Under the pieces are notes generated by a model. It was given only the letters and a program-made list of their open reading frames with translations. It searched no databases and was not told where the DNA came from. Made by a program: the position numbers and the translations under genes. Shown here piece after piece: positions 53,101-61,101 of a stretch of DNA of 64,000 nt. The DNA is taken from positions 620,001-684,000 of the forward strand of contig NZ_BMVE01000002.1 in the NCBI RefSeq assembly GCF_014650555.1, in the 5' to 3' direction. The DNA is from Streptomyces goshikiensis. Its GTDB lineage: Bacteria; Actinomycetota; Actinomycetes; Streptomycetales; Streptomycetaceae. The stretch's first letter is position 1; each line of letters begins with the position of its first letter.

Positions 53101-54423
53101 TCAGACACCGAACGGGGCCGGATACCGGATCGTGCCCACCGGGACCGGTGCGGAATCGTCCAGCACGAGCGCCATCATCGCCTCGTCGGGCACCTCGAAG
53201 GGCGCCCGGATCCCGAACCGCGACGCCGGCACGAAACCGAAGCGCGAGTAGTACGACGGGTGGCCCAGGACCAGGACCAGCGATTCCCCGCGCTCCCTCG
53301 CGGCCGCGAGCAGGGCCCGTACGACCGAGCTCCCCGCCCCCGAGCGCTGGAGCGCCGGATCGGCGGCCACCGGGGCGAGCGCGAGCGCCGGTGCGCCGTC
53401 CACCTCGCACCGGGTCAGCAGGGCGTGCGCCGCGACCGACCCGTCCGGCCCCTCGGCCACGTAGGACAGCCCGGGCAGCCAGGAGCCGTCCGCCCGCAGC
53501 GCGTCCACGAGGTCCGCCTCCAGCGGGGTCCCGAACGCCGCGAGGTTGACGTCCCGTACGGCGGCCACGTCGGCCGCGGTCTCCGGCCGGGCCGGCCAGG
53601 CGGCGCCGCCCCCGGCGGTCACCGGCCGCAGCACGTACCCGGTGTACCCGTACTCGTGCCCGTGCCGCGACCGTACGTCGAGCTCCTCGCGGGTCGCGGC
53701 CAGCGCGGCCGCCATCGCGGGAGCCCCGGCCCCGGCCCCGGAGAGCGTCCGGACCCGCTCGGCGAGCGGGCCGTAGTACTCGTCCCAGTCGGAACCGGGC
53801 AGGTGGAAGACGCCCAGCACCCGGTACCCGGCGGCCTGGGCGGCCGCCAGGTTGCGGGCGGTGGAGCGCAGCGCGTACTGGGGGTCCCAGAAGGCGCGCG
53901 CCCCGGCGGACGGCTCCGCCGCGGTCCACTCGCACTCGGTCAGCACCAGGGTGGCGCCGGGGGCGAGCAGCGGCTTCCAGCGCGCGAGCGCGGTGTCGAA
54001 GCCGATCGTGTAGGCGGAGCCCTCCGCCCACACGAGGTCGAAGGAACCGGCCCGGCAGGGGAGCGCGCCCATGTCCGCCTCGACGGGGTGGACGCGGCCG
54101 GCGAGCCCGCGGGCCGCGGCGGCGGTACGGAGCTCGTCGAGGAACGGGCCGTACAGATCGACGGCGGTCACCTCGGCGCCGTCGCCCGCCTCCTCGGCGA
54201 GCAGCAGCGCGCTGCGGCCCGGGCCGCAGCCCAGGTCGAGGACGCGCGGCCGCTCGGGCAGGGGTCCGCACAGGGACAGCAGGTGCCGGGTGGTCGCGTC
54301 GGAGCCGGGGGCCTGCCGGGGCAGCCCGCGGTGGAGTGTGAAGAACGCCTCAGTGAAGGCTTCGGTGAAGGCCTCGGTGTACGCGGCGGTGGAGGCGTCG
54401 GTGGAACGGGTGGTGTCGGTCAA
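53101..54423 (-). CDS. Methyltransferase-GNAT fusion protein
   Basis: 440 aa from TTG 54423, with AAGGG spaced 6 bases. N-terminal residues ~60-240 are a SAM methyltransferase: RVLDLGCGPGRSALLLAEEAG (motif I), VTAVDLYGPFLDELR, EADMGALP, FDLVWAEGSAYTIGF. From about residue 275 a GNAT domain: ETAADVAAVRDVNLAAFGTPLE, ALAPVAADPALQRSGAGSSVVRALL (acetyl-CoA loop), LVLVLGHPSYYSRFGFVPASRFGI (YhbS-like signature). The N terminus has the repeat YTEAFTEAFTEAFF, encoded by imperfect 12-base repeats (54348-54407). Fusing a methyltransferase with an acetyltransferase is unusual; the target of either reaction is unknown. It is downstream of a very small ORF (54475-54555). Confidence 0.85.
   Translation of the reverse strand: MTDTTRSTDASTAAYTEAFTEAFTEAFFTLHRGLPRQAPGSDATTRHLLSLCGPLPERPRVLDLGCGPGRSALLLAEEAGDGAEVTAVDLYGPFLDELRTAAAARGLAGRVHPVEADMGALPCRAGSFDLVWAEGSAYTIGFDTALARWKPLLAPGATLVLTECEWTAAEPSAGARAFWDPQYALRSTARNLAAAQAAGYRVLGVFHLPGSDWDEYYGPLAERVRTLSGAGAGAPAMAAALAATREELDVRSRHGHEYGYTGYVLRPVTAGGGAAWPARPETAADVAAVRDVNLAAFGTPLEADLVDALRADGSWLPGLSYVAEGPDGSVAAHALLTRCEVDGAPALALAPVAADPALQRSGAGSSVVRALLAAARERGESLVLVLGHPSYYSRFGFVPASRFGIRAPFEVPDEAMMALVLDDSAPVPVGTIRYPAPFGV
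54348..54407. repeat. 12-base imperfect tandem repeat within a coding region
   Basis: Five 12-base units (54348, 54360, 54372, 54384, 54396) such as CCTCAGTGAAGG and CTTCGGTGAAGG encode the repeated TEAF peptide at the N terminus of the methyltransferase-GNAT protein. The units are in frame, so copy number could change without a frameshift. Confidence 0.7.
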
Positions 54424-54827
54424 CGTGAACCCTTGGGAAAAGGGGGCACCGGCCGACGGGGCCGATCGGTGTGATCAGGCCCGGCCGGGCGCCCGGAAGA
54501 CGGTGGGGACGTACCGGAGTTCGCCGTGCGTGACAGCGACCACTGCGACGGTCATCAACCCACCTCTTCTCTCGATCAGGACGCACGGCCGCGTGACCCG
54601 TGCGTAACGCCGTCCACCGTAACACCCAGGCGGTTTGTGGTCCCTCGCCGTGATCGTCAATGATGATCACGGCATGCGGGCCGCCCGCCCCGAGCCCGGG
54701 AATCTTCGGCTTATCGGGGCGTAAACAGGTGGTGAACCCCCGCTTCCATTCATCCGATAGCCTCTGCCGACGTGCTGCCGCCCCACCGGGCACGCGTTCC
54801 GCGTTCGTTGCCAAGGAGTGAGTTCGT
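54424..54827. other. Divergent intergenic region between fusion protein and head-group operon
   Basis: 404 bases. Besides the small ORF it holds a perfect 9-bp inverted repeat GCCGTGATC (54647-54655) / GATCACGGC (54665-54673) with a 9-base loop, suited to an operator. Promoters in both directions are expected; none is clear by eye. Confidence 0.5.
54475..54555 (-). CDS. Small ORF (26 aa), possible leader peptide
   Basis: ATG 54555 with GAGAGGTGGG close upstream opens a 26-residue frame: MTVAVVAVTHGELRYVPTVF then RAPGRA, stop at 54475. It precedes the methyltransferase-GNAT gene by 51 bases on the same strand. Codon third positions are mostly G or C, and the Shine-Dalgarno is strong, but no family is recognised. 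It could be a translated leader or just a chance frame. Confidence 0.35.
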   Translation of the reverse strand: MTVAVVAVTHGELRYVPTVFRAPGRA

Positions 54828-56639
54828 CTGCCGACCGTCATCCTCACCGGCCTGCCGGTCCCCGGATCACCCCTGGCGGACGGGCTGCGCTCGCTCGGCT
54901 TCGACGTCCGCTCCGTCGCAGGGCAGGGGCCCACCGAGAACACCGAGAACACCGCGAACACCGATGAGATCGCCGCCGCACTGGCCGGCGTACCCGCCGA
55001 CCAGCGGGTCGCCGTCGTCGACAGCGAGTTCGTCGGGCACGTGCACGCGCTGCGCCTCGCGCTGACCGATCCCCGCTTCGACGCCTGCGCCGTCCCCGGC
55101 GCCCTCGCCGTCCAGCCGGCCGCCCGCGCGGCCCTGGACAAGGCCGCGGCGCTCGCGCCCGGCGGCGCGGGCCCCTACGCCGACCGGCTCGCCGCCGCCG
55201 TCGAGGCCGCCGGGACCACCGTCCAGCGCCCCGAGCTCGGCACGCTCGTCGCCACCGTCCCCGCCACCACCGCGGAGCGCGACGAGGCCGTCGCCGCCGT
55301 CGCCGCCGTGGACGACGAGGCCGTCCGGCTGCGGACCGCCGTGAAGTCCCGCGACGGCTTCTTCACCACCTTCTTCATCAGCCCGTACTCGCGCTACATC
55401 GCCCGCTGGTGCGCGCGCCGCGGCCTGACCCCGAACCAGGTCACCACCGCCTCGCTGATCACCGCGCTGATCGCGGCCGGCTGCGCCGCCACGGGCGACC
55501 GCTGGGGCTACGTCGCGGCCGGTGTGCTCCTCCTCGTCTCCTTCGTACTGGACTGCACCGACGGGCAGCTCGCCCGCTACTCGCTCCAGTACTCGACGCT
55601 GGGCGCCTGGCTCGACGCGACCTTCGACCGCGCGAAGGAGTACTCCTTCTACGCGGGCCTCGCGCTCGGCGCCGCCAGGAACGGGGACGACGTCTGGGCC
55701 CTCGCGCTCGGCTCGATGATCCTCATGACCTGCCGGCACATCGTCGACTTCGCCTTCAACGAGGCCAACCACGACGCCACCGCGAACACCAGCCCCACGG
55801 CCGCCCTGTCCGGCCGGCTCGACAGCGTCGGCTGGACGGTCTGGCTCCGGCGGATGATCATCCTCCCGATCGGTGAGCGCTGGGCGATGATCGCGGTCCT
55901 GACCGCCTTCACCACCCCGCGGATCGTCTTCTACGCCCTGCTCGTCGGCTGCGCCTTCGGCGCGCTCTACACCACCGCCGGCCGGGTGCTGCGCTCCCTG
56001 ACCCGCAAGGCCACCCGGACCGACCGGGCCGCCCAGGCCCTCGCCGACCTCGCCGACTCCGCGGTGCTCGCCTGGACCGGCGGCCCGCGCCCCGGCAAGC
56101 GGCCCTCCCGCGCCGCGCTGTGGCTGGCCGCCGCCGGCACCGTGATCGTCATCGGCGAGGCCCTCAGGTCGGACTTCGGTTCCCCCTGGGTGATCGCCGC
56201 GGCGATCGGGTACGCCGGGTTCTCGGCCGCGGCGGTCTCCGCGCCCCTGAAGGGGGCCCTGGACTGGCTGGTCCCGCCCGTCTTCCGGGTCGCCGAATAC
56301 GTGACCGTCCTCGTGCTCGCCGCCAAGGCGGACGTGCCGGGGGCCCTCCCCGCCGCATTCGGACTGGTCGCGGCGGTCGCCTACCATCACTACGACACGG
56401 TCTACCGCATTCGGGGTGGTTCGAGCGCACCCCCGCACTGGCTGGTGCGGACGACCGGCGGCCACGAGGGCCGGGTCCTGCTGACCGTGGTCCTGGCCGC
56501 CGTTCTCGCCCGTGACGCGTTCCCCGTCGCTCTCACGGCCCTGGCCGTGTTCGTGGCACTCGTGGTGCTCGTGGAGAGCATCCGCTTCTGGGTCTCCTCC
56601 GGAGCACCCGCCGTACATGACGAAGGAGAACCAGCATGA
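54828..56639 (+). CDS. CDP-alcohol phosphotransferase with extra N-terminal region, apparent CTG start
   Basis: 603 aa if started at CTG 54828. In this frame a stop lies at 54819-54821 and the next ATG/GTG is GTG 55041, inside an evidently conserved region (LPTVILTGLPVPGSPLADGL), so CTG 54828, 9 bases after AAGGAG (54813-54818), fits best. Residues 1-170 are a separate alpha/beta region of unknown role. Then the membrane domain with an intact CDP-OH-P motif DCTDGQLARYSLQYSTLGAW followed by LDATFD (all four Asp), and further spans to the C terminus. It joins a CDP-activated alcohol to another alcohol in the membrane. The ATG of the next gene overlaps its stop (ATGA). Confidence 0.85.
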   Translation: MPTVILTGLPVPGSPLADGLRSLGFDVRSVAGQGPTENTENTANTDEIAAALAGVPADQRVAVVDSEFVGHVHALRLALTDPRFDACAVPGALAVQPAARAALDKAAALAPGGAGPYADRLAAAVEAAGTTVQRPELGTLVATVPATTAERDEAVAAVAAVDDEAVRLRTAVKSRDGFFTTFFISPYSRYIARWCARRGLTPNQVTTASLITALIAAGCAATGDRWGYVAAGVLLLVSFVLDCTDGQLARYSLQYSTLGAWLDATFDRAKEYSFYAGLALGAARNGDDVWALALGSMILMTCRHIVDFAFNEANHDATANTSPTAALSGRLDSVGWTVWLRRMIILPIGERWAMIAVLTAFTTPRIVFYALLVGCAFGALYTTAGRVLRSLTRKATRTDRAAQALADLADSAVLAWTGGPRPGKRPSRAALWLAAAGTVIVIGEALRSDFGSPWVIAAAIGYAGFSAAAVSAPLKGALDWLVPPVFRVAEYVTVLVLAAKADVPGALPAAFGLVAAVAYHHYDTVYRIRGGSSAPPHWLVRTTGGHEGRVLLTVVLAAVLARDAFPVALTALAVFVALVVLVESIRFWVSSGAPAVHDEGEPA

Positions 56640-57388
56640 TCGGCCTTGTCCTCGCTGCCGGTGCCGGACGCCGCCTGCGTCCCTACACCGACACCCTGCC
56701 CAAGGCCCTCGTGCCCGTCGGCCCCGAGGGCCGGGAGGACAGCCTCACCGTCCTCGACCTGACCCTGGGCAACTTCGCCGAGGTCGGCCTCACCGAGGTC
56801 GCGATCGTCGTCGGCTACCGCAAGGAAGCCGTCTACGCGCGCCGGGAGGCCCTGGAGGCCAAGTACGGCGTCAAGATCACGCTGATCGACAACGACAAGG
56901 CCGAGGAGTGGAACAACGCCTACTCCCTGTGGTGCGCGCGTGACGTCCTGGCCCGGGGCGTGATCCTCGCCAACGGCGACACCGTCCACCCGGTCTCCGT
57001 CGAGCGGACCCTGCTCGACGCCCGCGGCAACGGCCGGAAGATCATCCTCGCCCTCGACACGGTCAAGCACCTGGCCGACGAGGAGATGAAGGTCATCACC
57101 GCCGACGGCCAGGGTGTCCGCAAGATCACCAAGCTGATGGACCCGGCCACCGCGACCGGCGAGTACATCGGCGTCACCCTCATCGAGCCCGAGGCCGCCG
57201 AGCAGCTGGCCGAGGCGCTGAAGACCACCTTCGAGCGCGACCCCGACCTCTACTACGAGGACGGCTACCAGCAGCTCGTCAACGACGGCTTTACGATCGA
57301 CGTGGCCCCCATCGGCGACGTCAAGTGGGTCGAGATCGACAACCACGACGACCTCGCCAAGGGCCGGACGATCGCATGCCAGTACTGA
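56636..57388 (+). CDS. Nucleotidyltransferase (CTP-type sugar-phosphate/polyol-phosphate transferase)
   Basis: 250 aa. The signature LVLAAGAGRRLRPYTDTLPKALVPVG is the nucleotide-binding loop; LANGDTVHP holds the metal-binding Asp, and DNDKAEEWNNAYSLWCAR is the sugar/alcohol side. Related to phosphocholine and inositol-phosphate cytidylyltransferases. Adjacent CDP-alcohol phosphotransferases make a CTP-dependent reaction, forming CDP-alcohol, more likely than UDP- or dTDP-sugar formation. It overlaps the previous gene by 4 bases and the next by 13. Confidence 0.87.
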   Translation: MIGLVLAAGAGRRLRPYTDTLPKALVPVGPEGREDSLTVLDLTLGNFAEVGLTEVAIVVGYRKEAVYARREALEAKYGVKITLIDNDKAEEWNNAYSLWCARDVLARGVILANGDTVHPVSVERTLLDARGNGRKIILALDTVKHLADEEMKVITADGQGVRKITKLMDPATATGEYIGVTLIEPEAAEQLAEALKTTFERDPDLYYEDGYQQLVNDGFTIDVAPIGDVKWVEIDNHDDLAKGRTIACQY

Positions 57389-58437
57389 CGCGGCTGATCC
57401 CCTCGCCGGTCGTCGTCGACATCAGCCGCGGGGCGATGGACGACCTGGCCGGCCTCCTGGCCGACCAGCGGATCTCCGCGTCCGGCAAGCTCGCGATCGC
57501 GATCAGCGGTGGCTCCGGCGTGGCGCTGCGCGCCAAGCTGGAGCCCGTCCTGCCGCACGCCGACTGGTACGCCGTCGTCGACGGCACGATCGACTCCGCC
57601 GTCAAGCTGGCCGACGACATAAAGGGCCGCCGCTACGACGCCGTCGTGGGCCTGGGCGGCGGCAAGATCATCGACGTCGCGAAGTACGCCGCGGCGCGGG
57701 TCGGACTGCCCATGGTGGCCGTCGCCACCAACCTCTCCCACGACGGCATCTGCTCGCCGGTGTCCATCCTGGACAACGACAACGGCCGGGGCTCCTACGG
57801 TGTCCCCACCCCGATCGCCATGGTGATCGACCTCGACGTGATCAAGGAAGCCCCGGTGCGGTTCATCCGGGCCGGCGTCGGCGACGTGATCTCCAACATT
57901 TCCGCCATCGCCGACTGGGAGCTCTCGCACCGGCTCACCGGGGAGGCCGTGGACGGCCTGGCCGCCGCCATGGCCCGTACCGCGGGCGAGTCCGTACTGC
58001 GCCACCCCGGAGGGTGCGGGGACGACGAGTTCCTCACCGTGCTCTCCGAGGCGCTCGTCCTCTCGGGCATCGCCATGTCGATCAGCGGGGACTCCCGCCC
58101 GTCGTCCGGCGCCTGCCACGAGATCAGCCACGCCTTCGACCTGCTCTACCCGGGACGCTCCGCGCTCCACGGCGAGCAGGTCGGCATCGGCGCCGCCTTC
58201 GCCATGCACCTGCGCGGGGCCACGGACCAGTCCGAGCTCTTCGCCCGGGTGCTGCGCGGCCACGGACTGCCCGTGCTGCCCGAGGAGATCGGGTTCAGCG
58301 TGGACGAGTTCGTCGCGGCCGTCGAGTACGCCCCCCAGACCCGCCCGGGACGCTTCACCATCCTGGAGCACCTCAACCTGTCAGCCGCCGAGATCAGGGA
58401 CGCTTACTCCGACTATGCCAAGACCATCCGTAGCTGA
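57376..58437 (+). CDS. sn-Glycerol-1-phosphate dehydrogenase family (iron/zinc alcohol dehydrogenase fold)
   Basis: 353 aa, start ATG 57376 within the nucleotidyltransferase. Motifs: GLGGGKIIDVAKYAA (NAD loop), VATNLSHDGICSPVSIL, GDSRPSSGACHEISHAFD and SALHGEQVGIG, the metal-binding Asp/His positions of G1PDH and AraM. The family reduces dihydroxyacetone phosphate to sn-glycerol-1-phosphate, the stereochemistry of archaeal lipids; related dehydroquinate-synthase-like activities are less likely given the motifs. It provides a polyol phosphate for the neighbouring cytidylyl- and phosphotransferases. Confidence 0.87.
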   Translation: MPVLTRLIPSPVVVDISRGAMDDLAGLLADQRISASGKLAIAISGGSGVALRAKLEPVLPHADWYAVVDGTIDSAVKLADDIKGRRYDAVVGLGGGKIIDVAKYAAARVGLPMVAVATNLSHDGICSPVSILDNDNGRGSYGVPTPIAMVIDLDVIKEAPVRFIRAGVGDVISNISAIADWELSHRLTGEAVDGLAAAMARTAGESVLRHPGGCGDDEFLTVLSEALVLSGIAMSISGDSRPSSGACHEISHAFDLLYPGRSALHGEQVGIGAAFAMHLRGATDQSELFARVLRGHGLPVLPEEIGFSVDEFVAAVEYAPQTRPGRFTILEHLNLSAAEIRDAYSDYAKTIRS

Positions 58438-59194
58438 ACTCCGGCCCGTCGTTCACCCGCCGGGCGTCAAGGACCGGCGCAGTGGCGAGCACTGGGGCGG
58501 ACGCCTCTACATGCGCGAGATCTCCCTGCGCATCACCCGCGTCCTGGTGAACACCAAGGTCACGCCCAACCAGCTGACCTACGTGATGACCCTCGCCGGC
58601 GTCCTGGCCGCCCCCGCCCTGCTGATCCCGGGCATCTGGGGCGCCGTCCTCGGCGTGGTGATGGTCCAGCTGTACCTGCTGCTGGACTGCGTCGACGGCG
58701 AGGTCGCCCGCTGGAAGAAGCAGTACTCGCTCTCCGGCGTCTACCTGGACCGGGTCGGCGCCTACCTGTGCGACGCCGCCGTCCTGGTCGGCTTCGGCCT
58801 GCGCGCCTCCGACCTGTGGGGCAGCGGCCGGATCGACTGGCTGTGGGCCTTCCTCGGCACCCTCGCGGCGCTCGGCGCGATCCTGATCAAGGCCGAGACC
58901 GACCTGGTCGGCGTCGCCCGGCACCAGACCGGGAAGGAGCCCGTCGCGGAATCCGCCGCCGAGCCCCGCTCCTCCGGCATGGCGCTCGCCCGCCGGGCCG
59001 CCGCCGCGCTCAAGTTCCACCGGCTCGTCCTCGGCATCGAGGCCTCGCTGCTGATCCTGCTGCTGGCCGTCCTGGACCAGATGCGGGGCGACCTGTTCTA
59101 CTCCCGGGTCGGCGTCGCCGTCCTGGCGGGCATCGCGATGCTGCAGACGGTGCTGCACCTGGTGTCGATCCTGGCGTCGAGCAGGCTCAAGTGA
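58415..59194 (+). CDS. CDP-alcohol phosphotransferase, second copy, lacking the fourth motif aspartate
   Basis: 259 aa starting 23 bases inside the previous gene. The CDP-OH-P motif reads DCVDGEVARWKKQYSLSGVY then LDRVGA: the first three Asp are present but the fourth, expected four residues after LD, is Ala. Membrane spans cover much of residues 45-150 and 200-245. It may still bind a CDP-alcohol, act with the paralogue at 54828, or use a different base. Part of the overlapping operon: its TGA is inside the GTGA start of the GT2 gene. Confidence 0.82.
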   Translation: MPRPSVAELRPVVHPPGVKDRRSGEHWGGRLYMREISLRITRVLVNTKVTPNQLTYVMTLAGVLAAPALLIPGIWGAVLGVVMVQLYLLLDCVDGEVARWKKQYSLSGVYLDRVGAYLCDAAVLVGFGLRASDLWGSGRIDWLWAFLGTLAALGAILIKAETDLVGVARHQTGKEPVAESAAEPRSSGMALARRAAAALKFHRLVLGIEASLLILLLAVLDQMRGDLFYSRVGVAVLAGIAMLQTVLHLVSILASSRLK

Positions 59195-60075
59195 CGACGG
59201 CGATGCGGCTGGGCGCCGTGATCATCACCATGGGCAACCGTCCCGACGAGCTCAAGGCGCTCCTCGACTCGGTGGCCCGCCAGCAGGGCGACCCCGTCGA
59301 GGTGGTCGTCGTGGGCCAGGGCGTGAAGGTCACCGGCCTGCCCGAGGGCGTGCGCAGCGTCGAGCTGCCCGAGAACCTGGGCATCCCCGGCGGCCGCAAC
59401 GTCGGCATCGAGGCCTTCGGCCCCGGTGGCGCCGATGTGGACGCCCTGCTGTTCCTGGACGACGACGGGCTGCTGGAGCGCACCGACACCGCCGAGCTGT
59501 GCCGGCAGGCCTTCGCGGAGGACTCCCGGCTCGGGATCGTCAGCTTCCGGATCGCCGATCCGGACACGGGCGAGACCCAGCGCCGGCACGTGCCCCGGCT
59601 GCGTGCCGACGACCCGATGCGCTCCTCCCGCGTGACCACCTTCCTGGGCGGCGCGAACGCCGTCCGCACGAAGGTGTTCGAGCAGGTCGGGGACCTGCCC
59701 GGGGAGTTCTTCTACGCCCACGAGGAGACCGACCTGGCCTGGCGGGCGCTCGACGCCGGGTGGCTGATCGACTACCGCGCGGACATGGTGCTGCTGCACC
59801 CGACCACGGCCCCGTCCCGGCACGCCGTCTATCACCGTATGGTGGCAAGGAACCGGGTGTGGCTGGCCCGCCGGAACCTGCCGGCCGCGCTGGTCCCGGT
59901 CTACCTGGGCGTCTGGCTGCTGCTGACGCTCGTACGCAGACCCTCGCTGCCCGCGCTCAAGGCCTGGTTCGGCGGGTTCAAGGAGGGATGGACGACCCCC
60001 TGCGGTCCCCGGCGCCCCATGAAGTGGCGTACGGTCTGGCGGCTGACCCGGCTCGGCCGCCCGCCTGTCATCTGA
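59191..60075 (+). CDS. Family 2 glycosyltransferase
   Basis: 294 aa from GTG 59191 in a GTGA overlap. GT-A fold: LGAVIITMGNRPDELKALLDSV, the metal-binding DXD-type motif LLFLDDDGLLER, RNVGIEAFG, then FFYAHEETDLAWRALDAGW as the acceptor/catalytic ED motif. A C-terminal membrane-proximal segment (LVPVYLGVWLLLTLV) suggests membrane attachment. It transfers a sugar from a nucleotide donor to the phospho-polyol or lipid made by the upstream enzymes (inferred). Confidence 0.88.
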   Translation: MTTAMRLGAVIITMGNRPDELKALLDSVARQQGDPVEVVVVGQGVKVTGLPEGVRSVELPENLGIPGGRNVGIEAFGPGGADVDALLFLDDDGLLERTDTAELCRQAFAEDSRLGIVSFRIADPDTGETQRRHVPRLRADDPMRSSRVTTFLGGANAVRTKVFEQVGDLPGEFFYAHEETDLAWRALDAGWLIDYRADMVLLHPTTAPSRHAVYHRMVARNRVWLARRNLPAALVPVYLGVWLLLTLVRRPSLPALKAWFGGFKEGWTTPCGPRRPMKWRTVWRLTRLGRPPVI

Positions 60076-60171
60076 CAAGCTCTCGTCTGGGAGCATGGCC
60101 CCGATCGCGGGTCCCGTGCTCTCAGGCCCGTTCCACTTCTGCCGCATCTTGAAGACGGAAAGTTTCAACTT

Positions 60172-61101
60172 GTGAGTGACACAACCCACGACGGCGCCCT
60201 CGCCACGAGCAGGCCGCTGTCCGAAGACGCGGGACTGAGCCCGGCGGAACTCGCCGGGAAGTACGGCCTGTCCGTCAGCGGCGCCCGGCCGCGCCTGGGC
60301 GAGTACGTGCGGCAGCTCTGGGGCCGGCGCCACTTCATCATGGCCTTCTCCCGGGCCAAGCTGGTCGCTCAGTACAGCCAGGCGAAGCTCGGCCAGATCT
60401 GGCAGGTGGCGACCCCGCTGCTGAACGCGCTGGTCTACTACCTGATCTTCGGGCTCATCCTGAACGCGGGCCGCGGCATGGAGAAGGGGGTGTACATCCC
60501 CTTCCTGGTGATGGGCATCTTCGTCTTCACCTTCACCCAGAACTCGCTGATGGCGGGCGTGCGGGCGATCCCGGGCAACCTCGGCCTGGTGCGGGCCCTG
60601 CACTTCCCCCGGGCCTCGCTGCCGATCTCGTTCTCGATGCAGCAGCTCCAGCAGCTGCTGTACTCGATGATCGTGGTCTTCGCCGTCGCGATCGCCTTCG
60701 GGAACTACCCGAGCCCGTCCTGGCTTCTGGTGATCCCGACGCTGGTGCTCCAGTTCGTCTTCAACACCGGCCTCGCGCTGGCCTTCGCGCGGGCGGGCGC
60801 CAAGACGCCCGACCTCGCGCAGCTGATGCCCTTCCTCACGCGCACGTGGATGTACGCCTCGGGCGTCATGTTCTCGATCAGCGAGATGCTGAAGGGCAAG
60901 CCGGCATGGATCGCGGACGTGCTCCAGTGGAACCCGGCGGCGATCTACATGGACCTGGTCCGCTTCGCGCTGATCGACGACTACGGCGCGAAGAACCTCC
61001 CGCCGCACGTCTGGGGCTTCGCCGTCGGCTGGGCCGTGGTGATCGGAATCGGCGGATTCGTGTACTTCTGGAAGGCTGAGGAGCGTTACGGCCGTGGCTG
61101 A
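60172..61101 (+). CDS. ABC transporter permease (TagG/Wzm type)
   Basis: 309 aa from GTG 60172. Six spans: LLNALVYYLIFGLILNA, FLVMGIFVFTFTQNSL, LLYSMIVVFAVAIAFG, SWLLVIPTLVLQFVFNTGLALAFA, and two near the C terminus. The amphipathic N-terminal segment (FIMAFSRAKLVAQYSQAKLGQIW) is typical of ABC-2 polysaccharide or teichoic-acid exporters. It pairs with the ATPase whose start overlaps its 3' end by 8 bases. It would move the glycosylated polyol phosphate or lipid product across the membrane. Confidence 0.9.
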   Translation: MSDTTHDGALATSRPLSEDAGLSPAELAGKYGLSVSGARPRLGEYVRQLWGRRHFIMAFSRAKLVAQYSQAKLGQIWQVATPLLNALVYYLIFGLILNAGRGMEKGVYIPFLVMGIFVFTFTQNSLMAGVRAIPGNLGLVRALHFPRASLPISFSMQQLQQLLYSMIVVFAVAIAFGNYPSPSWLLVIPTLVLQFVFNTGLALAFARAGAKTPDLAQLMPFLTRTWMYASGVMFSISEMLKGKPAWIADVLQWNPAAIYMDLVRFALIDDYGAKNLPPHVWGFAVGWAVVIGIGGFVYFWKAEERYGRG

